Assembly: GCF_009846755.1 (NCBI RefSeq)
Contig: NZ_AQOR01000002.1
Span: 124,001 to 188,000, forward strand
Length of the DNA stretch: 64,000 bases
Source: Alcanivorax sp. S71-1-4
GTDB taxonomy: Bacteria; Pseudomonadota; Gammaproteobacteria; Pseudomonadales; Alcanivoracaceae
Direction: 5' to 3'
Each line of letters begins with the position of its first letter. The first letter of the stretch is position 1. The position numbers were made by a program, and so were the translations under genes. The notes beneath the pieces are model-generated. The model worked only from the letters and a program-made list of their open reading frames with translations. It searched no databases and had not been told where the DNA came from. Shown in pieces: positions 1 to 8,000 of this stretch.

Positions 1-1514
1 GCAACGAATTCAACCCGGCTGACTGCCTGACCGAGGCCCTGAGCCTGGGCAATGGCGACATGCCCGGCCTGTCTGAGCTGACCGAACTGGTCGGCCAGAT
101 TCCGGTACTCGGCGACATCATCGGCGGGCTGATGGGCGGCGGACTGCCGGGCGAATTCCCCGGCCTGGATGGCCTGTGCGACCCGACCGATCCCCTCGGC
201 TGTCTCGGCGCACTGGCGGAATTGCTGAACCCGCTGACCGACGCACTGGACCAGGTGCCGGTGCTGGGTGACCTGATCAATGGCCTGCTCAGCGGCGAGT
301 TGCCGGGTGGCGGCCTGCCGGGTGGCGGCGACCTGCCGGGCCTGGACCAGCTGGCCGGCCTGCTGGCCCCGCTGACCGGCTTGCTGGGTGAAATCCCGGT
401 GCTCGGGGACGTGATCAATCAGTTGCTTGGCGCCCTGCTGGGCGGCGGCACCCCGGGCGGCGAACTGCCGGAGCTGCCGGGCCTGGGCGACCTGTGTGAT
501 CCCGCTGATCCACTGAGCTGCCTGGCCGCACTGTCTGACCTGCTGGGCCCGCTCACCGGCCTGCTGGACCAGGTGCCGGTGCTGGGTGACCTGATCAACG
601 GCCTGCTCAGCGGCGAACTGCCGGGCGGCGGCCTGCCGGGTGGCGGTGATCTGCCGGGCCTGGAGCAACTCTCCGAACTGCTAGCGCCCCTGACCGGTCT
701 GGTTGAGGAAATCCCGGTACTCGGCGATGTGGTCAACAGCCTGCTCGGCGCCCTGATGGGTGGCGGCACGCCAGGCGAACTGCCGGGCCTGCCTGACCTG
801 GGTGAGCTGTGTGATCCGGCGGACCCGCTGAGCTGCCTGACCGCGCTGTCTGACCTGCTGGCCCCCCTCACCGGCCTGCTGGACCAGGTGCCGGTGCTGG
901 GTGATCTGATCAACGGCATCCTCAGCGGTGAACTGCCGGGTGGCGGCCTGCCGGGCGGCGGTGACCTGCCGGGCCTGGAACAACTCTCTGGCCTGCTGGC
1001 CCCGCTGACCGGTCTGGTCGGTGAAGTGCCGGTCCTCGGCGACATCATCAACCAGCTGCTGGCGCCGCTGCTGGGCGGCGGCACCCCGGGCGGCGAACTG
1101 CCCGACCTGGGCGGCCTGTGTGATCCGGCCGACCCACTGAGCTGCCTGGGCGCGCTCACCGAACTGCTCGCCCCGCTGACCGACGCGGTGGCACAGGTGC
1201 CCGTGCTGGGTGACGTGGTCAACGGCCTGCTGGATGCCCTGCTCTCCGGTGGCACCCCGGCACTGCCGGGCGTTCCGAACCTGGAAACCCTGTGCGGTGA
1301 CGCCGCAGACCCGCTGCAGTGCCTGCTGTCGGTCGAGCAACTGCAACCGATCACCGACCTGCTGACGCAGATTCCGGTGGTCGGCGACATCCTCGACGGC
1401 CTGCTCGGCGGCGTGCTGGGTGGCGGCACGGGCGGCGGCAGCGGCACGCCGCTGGACGACCTGCCGATCCTCGGCCCGATTCTGGGGCCAATCCTGGGTG
1501 GCTTGTTCGGTTAA
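1..1514 (+). CDS. internally repeated low-complexity protein, 5' end outside window
   Basis: The frame is open from the first bases of the window, so the N-terminus lies upstream; the first internal ATG is at 60. The visible part is about 504 residues of tandem units 103-106 residues long. Each unit opens with a Cys pair in the pattern CDPxDPLxCL, with first cysteines at nt 177, 495, 810 and 1119 and a half-length unit at 1293. Each unit holds two sub-repeats of about 53 residues built on PLTxLLxxxPVLGDxIN, separated by Gly/Pro/Leu linkers such as LPGGGLPGGGDLPGL. Nine PVLGD or PVVGD motifs are visible. The C-terminus is Gly-rich (LGPILGPILGGLFG). I do not recognise a family. The regular cysteines and hydrophobic repeats suggest an exported surface or structural protein, but no signal peptide is visible because the start is missing. 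Long antisense reading frames here follow from the repeat. Confidence 0.8.
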   Translation, partial: NEFNPADCLTEALSLGNGDMPGLSELTELVGQIPVLGDIIGGLMGGGLPGEFPGLDGLCDPTDPLGCLGALAELLNPLTDALDQVPVLGDLINGLLSGELPGGGLPGGGDLPGLDQLAGLLAPLTGLLGEIPVLGDVINQLLGALLGGGTPGGELPELPGLGDLCDPADPLSCLAALSDLLGPLTGLLDQVPVLGDLINGLLSGELPGGGLPGGGDLPGLEQLSELLAPLTGLVEEIPVLGDVVNSLLGALMGGGTPGELPGLPDLGELCDPADPLSCLTALSDLLAPLTGLLDQVPVLGDLINGILSGELPGGGLPGGGDLPGLEQLSGLLAPLTGLVGEVPVLGDIINQLLAPLLGGGTPGGELPDLGGLCDPADPLSCLGALTELLAPLTDAVAQVPVLGDVVNGLLDALLSGGTPALPGVPNLETLCGDAADPLQCLLSVEQLQPITDLLTQIPVVGDILDGLLGGVLGGGTGGGSGTPLDDLPILGPILGPILGGLFG

Positions 1515-1526
1515 ATCAGACGCCAC

Positions 1527-1549
1527 GAAAAAGGGGCCATCAGGCCCCT
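1527..1549. terminator. 7-bp GC hairpin after the repeat gene
   Basis: AGGGGCC at 1532-1538 pairs with GGCCCCT at 1543-1549 around an ATCA loop, 17 bases past the stop codon. The run of A before the stem would be a U-tract only on the minus strand, so as a rho-independent terminator it is better formed for minus-strand transcription; on the plus strand it may act as a 3' stabiliser. Confidence 0.45.
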
Positions 1550-1555
1550 GACAAC

Positions 1556-1599
1556 ACCGTGGTCATGGCCATTGCGGTAAGCCGCTCCATGACCACGGT
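1556..1599. repeat. perfect 13-bp inverted repeat
   Basis: ACCGTGGTCATGG at 1556-1568 is the exact reverse complement of 1587-1599, with an 18-base spacer. It follows the hairpin after the repeat-protein gene. It may be part of the transcript end or a protein-binding palindrome; nothing in the sequence decides between them. Confidence 0.6.
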
Positions 1600-1600
1600 T

Positions 1601-1627
1601 TCATCACTCTCATCACTCTCATCACTC
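1601..1627. repeat. 9-bp tandem repeat, three units
   Basis: Three identical head-to-tail copies of TCATCACTC directly follow the 13-bp inverted repeat. There is no coding role; the rest of 1628-1742 shows no feature I can name. Confidence 0.7.
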
Positions 1628-1742
1628 TGCACGCCCCCTCTTCTCACCGCCCCACCACTCGCGTTGCATACCCAACTGAATGAATGCCCCGCCCGTCATC
1701 GTGCGACGCTGAGTTATCATGGCAAGTGATCAAGCGGGGTGG

Positions 1743-1916
1743 CCGTAGGGTGGGTAGAGCCAAAGGCGAAACCCACCATGTCCATGCCCATTAATCACTC
1801 CCGCAAAACCATCGAAATCGCCCGGCTTGGGAGGTGGGTAGTTCCGCTGATTTTGTGCGAGCAGTGTGCTGCATGGTCCCGGTGGGGCTTGCCTTTGGCT
1901 CTACCCACCCTACGGC
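1743..1916. repeat. long palindromic dispersed repeat, copy 1 (174 bp)
   Basis: The outer arms start with CCGTAGGGTGGGTAGAGCC on the left and end with the reverse complement on the right, continuing through CAAAGGCGAAACCCACC with some mismatches. Inside are conserved blocks (CACTCCCGCAAAACCATCG on the left, TTTTGTGCGAGCAGTG on the right) that again pair imperfectly. The apex of this copy is a short unrelated sequence with no tandem repeat. Two more copies lie at 33364 and, inverted, at 63476. No coding capacity is credible. Confidence 0.85.
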
Positions 1917-2022
1917 ACCATGCATTTCATCAACGTCATTGAGCATATCAACCGGCCTGGGTCGCCTTCGATCTGCATGCCGTCCATAATCCTGCCGGAC
2001 TTTTTCAGCACAGCACCGCAGA

Positions 2023-3027
2023 TCATTTCCGGTATTCACTTGGCGCGCAATGCATCCAACGCTTGAACGCACGCACAAAACCGCCGGCATCCGTGTAGCC
2101 AAGATGCGCAGCCACTTCCTCGATCTTCATGTTGGTATTATCCAGCAACTGCAAAGCAAGTTGTCTGCGTTCCTCTTCTACCAATTCCCGATAGCTGGAA
2201 CCTTCCTGCTCCAGCTTGCGGCGCAGGCTGCGGGAGGACAGCGCCAGCTCGCTGGCCATATCATCAAGCGTCGCGCCAAGCCCCATATCGCCAAGCAGTT
2301 TCTGGCGGACCTTTCCGGTGATACCGGTATTGTCGACAGCCACCATGCGCTGACGGCATTGCTGTTCCAGCATGCGCGTCAAAGCGGGCTCGTAACCGGG
2401 AAAGGCCTTGCCCGCATCCTCACGGCTCACCAGGATGCGATTGGTGGGCGCATTGAAAACTGGCGCAACACGGCACAGGCCTTTCACGACCTCCGGGCTG
2501 ACTTCAGGCACGCCAAAGAATTCCACCGCCGTGAAGTCCACACCATGCAGGGTGATCTCCCTGACCAGATTAATGGCTGTCGCCATATCCCGTTCCAGCA
2601 GAAATTGTCGCAGGTGGGGCGGGATCGAATCAGCATCAAACATCACACCAAAGGTATGCTGGTCTTCACACAGTGTGATCCGGCAGTAAGCCGTGCTCAG
2701 GGGCAAATAGCGTATCCCCAGGACAATCGCATCGCGTAATGTCTTGCAGGTGCGCAGCGCAAATCCCCATACCCCGAACGTGGCCAGGCTGTACTGCAAG
2801 CCCAGCTCAAAGCCAGATGCTCCCGTATCCGGCAAGGCCAGCATGAGATTCTCGATAAGACGCATTTCCTGAGTGCGCGTGATCAGCCCGTCCCCCCTTG
2901 CGAGAGAGGCGTCAGAGACCCCGGTGCCCAGCAGGCAGGTTTGCCGGTCGATGCCGCGGCGCTGGGCGAAGTTGAGCATGACCTCGCTGATCACCGCCGG
3001 ATGCAGTGTTTCATCCGTGTTTTGCAT
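2023..3027 (-). CDS. AraC-family transcriptional regulator
   Basis: This 334-residue protein has the two-part layout of OruR/ArgR-type AraC regulators. Residues of about 20-210 form an arabinose-binding-like sensor domain. The C-terminal 100 residues carry two helix-turn-helix motifs, including LDDMASELALSSRSLRRKL and EVAAHLGYTDAGGFVRAFKR. It is divergent from the fatty acid desaturase at 3148, and the intervening 120 bp hold repeated half-sites suitable for an AraC dimer. The likely role is control of the desaturase, perhaps in response to a fatty acid or lipid. That role is inferred from position only. Confidence 0.9.
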   Translation of the reverse strand: MQNTDETLHPAVISEVMLNFAQRRGIDRQTCLLGTGVSDASLARGDGLITRTQEMRLIENLMLALPDTGASGFELGLQYSLATFGVWGFALRTCKTLRDAIVLGIRYLPLSTAYCRITLCEDQHTFGVMFDADSIPPHLRQFLLERDMATAINLVREITLHGVDFTAVEFFGVPEVSPEVVKGLCRVAPVFNAPTNRILVSREDAGKAFPGYEPALTRMLEQQCRQRMVAVDNTGITGKVRQKLLGDMGLGATLDDMASELALSSRSLRRKLEQEGSSYRELVEEERRQLALQLLDNTNMKIEEVAAHLGYTDAGGFVRAFKRWMHCAPSEYRK

Positions 3028-3047
3028 CGCTCGTTACCCTTTCTCCC

Positions 3048-3114
3048 GATGGCCAGTATTTCAGGGCAGATGGCCAGAGCGGCCATTCTGGTGGCCATGC
3101 GGCCACTTTACTAT
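3048..3114 (+). promoter_or_regulatory. candidate AraC operator and desaturase promoter
   Basis: GATGGCCAG occurs at 3048-3056 and again at 3069-3077, a 21-bp period of two helical turns as expected for AraC-type half-sites. Further TGGCCA-like cores follow in both orientations up to about 3106. TACTAT at 3109-3114 could be the -10 element for the desaturase. Everything lies between the divergent AraC and desaturase starts. Confidence 0.45.
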
Positions 3115-3147
3115 GGCATTTCACAGTCCCGACACAAGGCAAACCGC

Positions 3148-4074
3148 ATGGAACCGGCGGCGCTGAACAAGCAGGCGATTGCCTGCGCAAAACACTATAT
3201 GGGGAAAACCGCCTGGCCGACAGTCGCGCTCACGCTGGGGGTCGTGGTGACTTTTGTCGCCACACTAGGATTGTTCACCGGCGCGGCATTGCCTGCATGG
3301 GCAGCGTATCTGTCGGTGGCAGTGCTGACCTACATGGCCTATACACCGCTGCATGAAGCGGCCCATGGCAACATCCACGGCCAGTACGATAGTCGAAAAT
3401 GGATCAACGATCTTTGCGGTTATCTGGTTGCCCCGATTATTGCCATACCTTACGCCTCACACCGCCTTGAGCATTTCGCCCATCACCGTTACACCAACCA
3501 GCCAGAGAAAGACCCGGATTTCATGGTCAGCGGCATGCAGAGGGGCCTGGTGGCTGTGGTCACCACCGGCCTGCGTTTCCTGTGGATTCAGAATACTTTT
3601 TTCCTGAAACACGGCTGGCACAACGCCTCAGCCACCGAACGCTTTATTTATGGTATGGAACTGACGGTGTCGCTGGGCTGGCGCATGGCCTTTATCGCCC
3701 TGGTGAACCAACCCGGTACGATAGCCGTGGTTTTACTGGGTTATTACACTGGCGCTCTTTTCACGGCTTACTGGTTTGCCTACCGGCCGCACCACCCCTA
3801 CAAGACAAGCGAACGCTATCGCAACACCAACAGCCTGATCATGCCCTCCTGGATGAAACCCGTGGAGTGGTTCTGGCTGGGGCAGAACCTGCACTCCATT
3901 CATCATCTTTTTCCTCGCGTGCCCTTTTACAGATATCACGCGTTGCACCGGGATATCCGGTTCATTCTGCAGGAACAGGGCACACCTGTTATCGGCCTCT
4001 TTTCGCGCCAGCCGGTGGCGAGTGACGCATCCGGGAAAGAAGCCTCCCGTTTCATCAAACCACCGCATGAATAA
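3148..4074 (+). CDS. membrane fatty acid desaturase family protein
   Basis: This 308-residue integral membrane di-iron desaturase or hydroxylase has three histidine boxes: HEAAH at residues 69-73, HRLEHFAHH at 105-113 and HSIHH at 249-253. These bind the non-haem di-iron centre that inserts double bonds into acyl chains using O2. Hydrophobic segments flank the boxes. I chose ATG 3148 because the longer in-frame start at 2941 lies inside the divergent AraC gene and would remove the promoter region. The exact substrate (fatty acyl lipid or carotenoid-like) cannot be told from sequence. Confidence 0.85.
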   Translation: MEPAALNKQAIACAKHYMGKTAWPTVALTLGVVVTFVATLGLFTGAALPAWAAYLSVAVLTYMAYTPLHEAAHGNIHGQYDSRKWINDLCGYLVAPIIAIPYASHRLEHFAHHRYTNQPEKDPDFMVSGMQRGLVAVVTTGLRFLWIQNTFFLKHGWHNASATERFIYGMELTVSLGWRMAFIALVNQPGTIAVVLLGYYTGALFTAYWFAYRPHHPYKTSERYRNTNSLIMPSWMKPVEWFWLGQNLHSIHHLFPRVPFYRYHALHRDIRFILQEQGTPVIGLFSRQPVASDASGKEASRFIKPPHE

Positions 4075-4252
4075 CACACTATAGAAAGGCACACGCGGGA
4101 TACACGGCACAGACTTCACCCAGGCCTGCCCGACAGACGAGCCCGGGCACCTTGCCGTTCGGCGATGAGTGCTGGATCAGGGGGATGGATTTAACCAGTG
4201 GCATGGCGGTGACAAAGGCCTGCCACCGCCGCGTTGCCACTTACGCAGGCGA

Positions 4253-4636
4253 TCAGGACGCGTTGCGTTTTTTGGGCATGATGAATTTCATCAGCGTCAT
4301 GAACCACATCAACTGACCCGGATCGCCTTCGATCTTGATCTTGCCCTGCTGCATGCCTTCCATGAACGCCATCTGGTTCTTGCCAGCCTTTTGCAGTGTG
4401 GCAAAAGCGTAGGCGGCGTCCTCGAAGGCCAGCGTCACGGTCGGCGCCGGGTTCAGGCCGCCCCGCGCAGTCACACCGCTGGGCTGGAAGTGAAACCAGC
4501 GCGCGGGGGCACCCGCCTTGGTGCGCCATTGCATGATCACATTGCGGTTTTCCAGTTGCTTGCGGAAGTCCGCGTTATGGCGCCCCAGCCAGCGCAGGCG
4601 CCAGCCCAGAATCAACAGTACCAGCCGAAATCGCAT
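4253..4636 (-). CDS. SCP2-like lipid-binding domain protein
   Basis: A 127-residue protein with an N-terminal hydrophobic or amphipathic helix and a C-terminal half resembling sterol carrier protein 2. The supporting features are the run VTLAFEDAAYAFATLQ and then GKIKIEGDPGQLMWFM, the acidic-then-GD pattern typical of SCP2 domains. GAGGGAA lies before the ATG. It starts 32 bp after rubB on the same strand and so is probably the third gene of a rubA-rubB operon. A lipid or alkane-related role is plausible but inferred. The 178 bp between the desaturase stop and this gene show nothing notable. Confidence 0.7.
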   Translation of the reverse strand: MRFRLVLLILGWRLRWLGRHNADFRKQLENRNVIMQWRTKAGAPARWFHFQPSGVTARGGLNPAPTVTLAFEDAAYAFATLQKAGKNQMAFMEGMQQGKIKIEGDPGQLMWFMTLMKFIMPKKRNAS

Positions 4637-4668
4637 TGCCGTTCCCTCGTCCGAAAAAAGCCGCCGCC

Positions 4669-5811
4669 TCAGAACAACGCGGGCAGCGCCTTGTTGAGTT
4701 TCATTTTCTCGCCACAGGCATCGCCGGTGAGGGCATAGCCACGCAACTGGCCGTCACTGTCGTGGAACAGCGCCTTGACGTGATGGCCGTCGATCTCGAA
4801 CTCCCACTCGCCGGCCACATCCTGCGGTGGCGGCACGCACACCACCGGGCAGGCCGGTGTCTTGATGGTCACCGGCATGACGCCGTAGCTCACCGCAGTG
4901 TCTTCGCCAGCCAGGGTTTTCGCCAGCGCGCGCGCCGCGCTCATCAACGGCAGCACATACAACAACACATGGCCATTCACTTCCGCGCAATCGCCCAGGG
5001 CATAAATGTCCGGGTCACTGCTGCGCAGGAAGCGGTCCACTTTGACACCGCGACCGGTATCGAGGCCGGCGCCTTCGGCCAACCCGATGCGCGGGCGCAG
5101 ACCCACGGCAGAGAGCACGATATCCACGTCCACCGTGCTGTGATCAGAGAGCGTCACCCGCACACCGTCGCCGTGCCTGTCCACCCGTTGCGCGAACGGG
5201 CCGAAATGAAATACCACGCCGAGCTTGCCCAGGGCGGACGATACCGCCGCCGATGCCGGCTCCGGCAGGAAGGTCGGCAGGCAGCGGCCTACCGGCTCCA
5301 CCACATGCACCTTATAACCACCGTTGGTGAGGTCATTGGCAAACTCACAGCCGATCAGGCCACCGCCGACCACCAGCACGCTTTTCTTGCCGGCGGCGGC
5401 CTCGCGGAAGCGGGCGTAATCCATCAGGTCGTTGACGGTGTAGACCGCGTCCATGCCATCGCCTTCCATTGGCGGGCGGAACACGTCGGCGCCGCAGGCC
5501 AGCACCAGCTTGCTGTATCTCAGCCGTTCGTCGCCGAGCACCACTTCTTTTGCACCACGATCGATTGCCGTGACGGTGACACCGGTGCGCAAGGTCGCAT
5601 TGAAGGCCGACGCTGTCTGCTCCGCCCCGCCCATGGCCAGGTCGTCCGCCCCCTTGTCCTTGGTGAAGCCGGTGGAAAGCATCGGTTTGGAGTAATTGCG
5701 ACCGTCATCGGCGGTCAGCATGATCACGGGGGTGTCCTGGTCGAGCTTGCGCAATTCTTTGACCAGATTGAAACCGGCCAGGCCGGTTCCGATGACGATA
5801 ATGGGGTCCAT
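4669..5811 (-). CDS. rubB: rubredoxin-NAD(+) reductase
   Basis: This 380-residue FAD-dependent pyridine nucleotide-disulphide oxidoreductase has an N-terminal FAD dinucleotide fold (VIGTGLAGFNLVKEL), a second NAD-binding fold (VLVVGGGLIGCEFA) and the FAD-binding GDCAE motif near residue 295. It moves electrons from NADH to rubredoxin, which then reduces alkane monooxygenase (AlkB) or other di-iron enzymes. Length and motifs match the Alcanivorax/Pseudomonas family. It lies 80 bp after rubA and before the SCP2-like gene. Confidence 0.93.
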   Translation of the reverse strand: MDPIIVIGTGLAGFNLVKELRKLDQDTPVIMLTADDGRNYSKPMLSTGFTKDKGADDLAMGGAEQTASAFNATLRTGVTVTAIDRGAKEVVLGDERLRYSKLVLACGADVFRPPMEGDGMDAVYTVNDLMDYARFREAAAGKKSVLVVGGGLIGCEFANDLTNGGYKVHVVEPVGRCLPTFLPEPASAAVSSALGKLGVVFHFGPFAQRVDRHGDGVRVTLSDHSTVDVDIVLSAVGLRPRIGLAEGAGLDTGRGVKVDRFLRSSDPDIYALGDCAEVNGHVLLYVLPLMSAARALAKTLAGEDTAVSYGVMPVTIKTPACPVVCVPPPQDVAGEWEFEIDGHHVKALFHDSDGQLRGYALTGDACGEKMKLNKALPALF

Positions 5812-5891
5812 AGGCTTCTCGGTGTCCGGCGGCGTCAGCAGCTATTCAGGCAGGCACGTCGGGGCGCGTGGCGCCCCGCAGGCGGGGTGGA

Positions 5892-6056
5892 TCAGATTTC
5901 CACCATTTCGAAATCATCTTTGGAAACGCCGCAATCCGGGCAGACCCAGTCATCCGGTACGTCATCCCAGGCGGTGCCCGGCGCAATGCCTTCGTCCGGC
6001 AGGCCCTCGGCTTCGTCATAGATGAAACCGCACACTACGCATTCCCACTTTCTCAT
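5892..6056 (-). CDS. rubA: rubredoxin
   Basis: This small gene reads as 54 residues beginning [15 protein letters not shown]. The two iron-binding pairs are C6-x2-C9-G and C39-x2-C42-G, the classic Fe(Cys)4 site. The sequence around the first pair ([13 protein letters not shown]) fits the AlkG2-type rubredoxins that work with alkane hydroxylases. Start is ATG at 6056; the stop is at 5892-5894. It heads the rubA-rubB-SCP2 set, and its promoter should lie in the 236-bp divergent space before ubiC. Confidence 0.95.
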   Translation of the reverse strand: MRKWECVVCGFIYDEAEGLPDEGIAPGTAWDDVPDDWVCPDCGVSKDDFEMVEI

Positions 6057-6292
6057 GATCTTTCCTCACACTTATTCCGAGGCAAAGTCACCCGCCGGAG
6101 AAGGCGGCCGGGTAACCCGCGAAGGCGCCTAAGCTAGCGGCGCCCATATGAAAAATCAATGACATCGGGGCCACAATGCCATTCACCTCTGGCAACATAT
6201 GACCCACCCTGAGGCGCCGCCGGTTTCTTGCCAAGACAGGGGCCCTGGCGCATAGTGCGCGCGGCATCCTCCAGCCGGCCGGAGCCTCTTCC

Positions 6293-6871
6293 GTGAAGCA
6301 GCCGTTTTACCCCAGCCCCATCCTGCCTGCACAGTGCCACTGGCAACCCCTCGGGCGCCAGCCCCTGCCTCCGGTGATCGGTGACTGGATCGCCGACAGC
6401 GGCTCCCTGACCCGCCGCCTGCGCCAGCATGGCCGCTTTGCCGTGCAACCACTGCGCCAGATGATGGGCCGGCCCACCGCCACCGAACTGCGTCTGGCCG
6501 GCCAACGCCAGCGCCAGCACGCGCTGCTGCGAGAGGTACTGCTGACGCTCGATGGCGAGCCGGTGGTATTTGCCCGCAGCATGCTGCCGCTGCGCTCGCT
6601 GCGCGGCGCCAACCGGGTGCTCGGCCACATGGCTCGCCGCTCACTGGGCCTGGAGCTGTTCAAGCCGCCGCAGGCCACGCGGCGCGCGGTGTGGGTCACC
6701 TGCCTGGATGGCGCCCGCCTGCCGGTACCCGGCCTGCAAGGCCCGGTCTGGGGCCGCGAGTCACTGTTCGAGAAACGTGGCCAGCCCTGTCTGGTGGCGG
6801 AATTCTTCCTGCCCACGCTGTGGGCGCGGCCCGACGTCGCCTGCGGCACGCCGTCCCATCACCGGCGCTGA
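6293..6871 (+). CDS. ubiC: chorismate--pyruvate lyase
   Basis: A 192-residue cytoplasmic enzyme that splits chorismate into 4-hydroxybenzoate and pyruvate, the first committed step of ubiquinone synthesis. Features of the family include the N-terminal WLxDxGSLT-like stretch (here WIADSGSLTRRLR), the REVLL core and the PVVFARSMLP segment. The start is GTG at 6293. It is followed 55 bp later by ubiA, the enzyme that uses its product, an arrangement common in gammaproteobacteria. Confidence 0.93.
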   Translation: MKQPFYPSPILPAQCHWQPLGRQPLPPVIGDWIADSGSLTRRLRQHGRFAVQPLRQMMGRPTATELRLAGQRQRQHALLREVLLTLDGEPVVFARSMLPLRSLRGANRVLGHMARRSLGLELFKPPQATRRAVWVTCLDGARLPVPGLQGPVWGRESLFEKRGQPCLVAEFFLPTLWARPDVACGTPSHHRR

Positions 6872-6926
6872 AGCCCGTGCCCATCGGCGCTATGATGACG
6901 CCTTTCACGGACAAGGCAGACCGCTG

Positions 6927-7805
6927 ATGCTTGCTGCGATACAGACCCGCTACCCCGCTCTCTGGCCCTGGATTCAGTTGATGCGCCTGGATCGCCCAAT
7001 CGGCGCGCTGCTGCTGCTCTGGCCCACGCTCTGGGCGGTCTGGGTGGCCGGCGACGGCACGCCAAGCCTGACCGTGATCCTGGTGTTCATTGCCGGCGTC
7101 TGGGTGATGCGCGCCGCCGGCTGCGTGATCAATGACTTCGCCGACCGCCATTTCGACGGCAGCGTCGCCCGCACCCGCGAACGGCCGCTGGCCACCGGCG
7201 CCCTGAGCGCCAGGCAGGCGCTGCTGCTGTTCGCCGGCCTGCTGGTGGTGGCGCTGCTGCTGCTGATCCCGCTGAACCGCTTCGCCTTCTACCTTTCTTT
7301 CGGTGGCGCCGGGCTGGCGATCCTGTACCCCTTCATGAAGCGCTTCACCTTCCTGCCACAACTGTTTCTTGGCGCCGCGTTCGGCTGGGCCATCCCGATG
7401 GCGTTTGCCGCCGAAGCGGACAGCCTGCCGGCAGCGGCCTGGCTGATCTTCACCGCCAAGGTGGTGTGGACCGTGGCCTACGACACCCAGTACGCCATGT
7501 GCGACCGTGAAGATGACCTGAAAATCGGCATCAAGAGCACCGCCATTCTGTTCGGCGAGGCCGACCGGCTGATCATCGGTGTACTGCAGGCCCTGACGCT
7601 GTGGCCACTGTGGCTGCTCGGCCGTGGCCTGGATTTCGGCTGGCCCTGGTATCTGGGGCTGGCCATCGCCGCCGCATTGTTCATCTACCAGCAATGGCTG
7701 ATCCGCGACCGCGAGCCGGCGGCCTGCTTCCGCGCCTTCCTGAACAACCAGTGGGTGGGCCTGGCCATCTTCGCCGGCCTGTGGCTGCAATACCTGTTGC
7801 GCTGA
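6927..7805 (+). CDS. ubiA: 4-hydroxybenzoate polyprenyltransferase
   Basis: A 292-residue polytopic inner-membrane protein that attaches the polyprenyl tail to 4-hydroxybenzoate in ubiquinone synthesis. Both Asp-rich motifs are present: NDFADRHFD, which binds the prenyl diphosphate through magnesium, and the second DREDD motif after YDTQYAM. I chose ATG 6927 over longer in-frame starts because those overlap ubiC and the known N-terminus (about WIQLMRLDRPIG) begins just after it. It forms an operon with ubiC. Confidence 0.95.
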   Translation: MLAAIQTRYPALWPWIQLMRLDRPIGALLLLWPTLWAVWVAGDGTPSLTVILVFIAGVWVMRAAGCVINDFADRHFDGSVARTRERPLATGALSARQALLLFAGLLVVALLLLIPLNRFAFYLSFGGAGLAILYPFMKRFTFLPQLFLGAAFGWAIPMAFAAEADSLPAAAWLIFTAKVVWTVAYDTQYAMCDREDDLKIGIKSTAILFGEADRLIIGVLQALTLWPLWLLGRGLDFGWPWYLGLAIAAALFIYQQWLIRDREPAACFRAFLNNQWVGLAIFAGLWLQYLLR

Positions 7806-7931
7806 GCCGCCATCCCGGGCTCGTACAAATGTAAAATTTTTTACACCACGGCCCGTCACATTCCCCGTACCGCGCCATTTGCGGCGTTTTGCGCTGGCAG
7901 CGCCGCTGGCCCGCTGTTGACGGCGGCTCCG

Positions 7932-7949
7932 GTGTCATATTCTTGTCAC
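7932..7949 (+). promoter_or_regulatory. Pho box upstream of phoB
   Basis: GTGTCATATTCTTGTCAC matches 14 of 18 positions of the PhoB consensus, with the two TGTCA cores 11 bp apart. It lies 52 bp before the phoB start, so autoactivation of phoBR under phosphate starvation is expected. Confidence 0.8.
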
Positions 7950-8000
7950 TAAACGGCCATCTAATGGGCACCCTAAACCATTAGCGAAAAACTGACCGCC

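Noticed and set aside
419-1526. Two long antisense frames in the repeat-protein gene
   Set aside because: Both mirror the tandem repeat (Ser/Pro- or Gln/Arg-rich) and vanish outside it.
2941-3147. Longer N-terminus for the fatty acid desaturase
   Set aside because: It would overlap the divergent AraC gene and its operator region and adds sequence atypical of the family.
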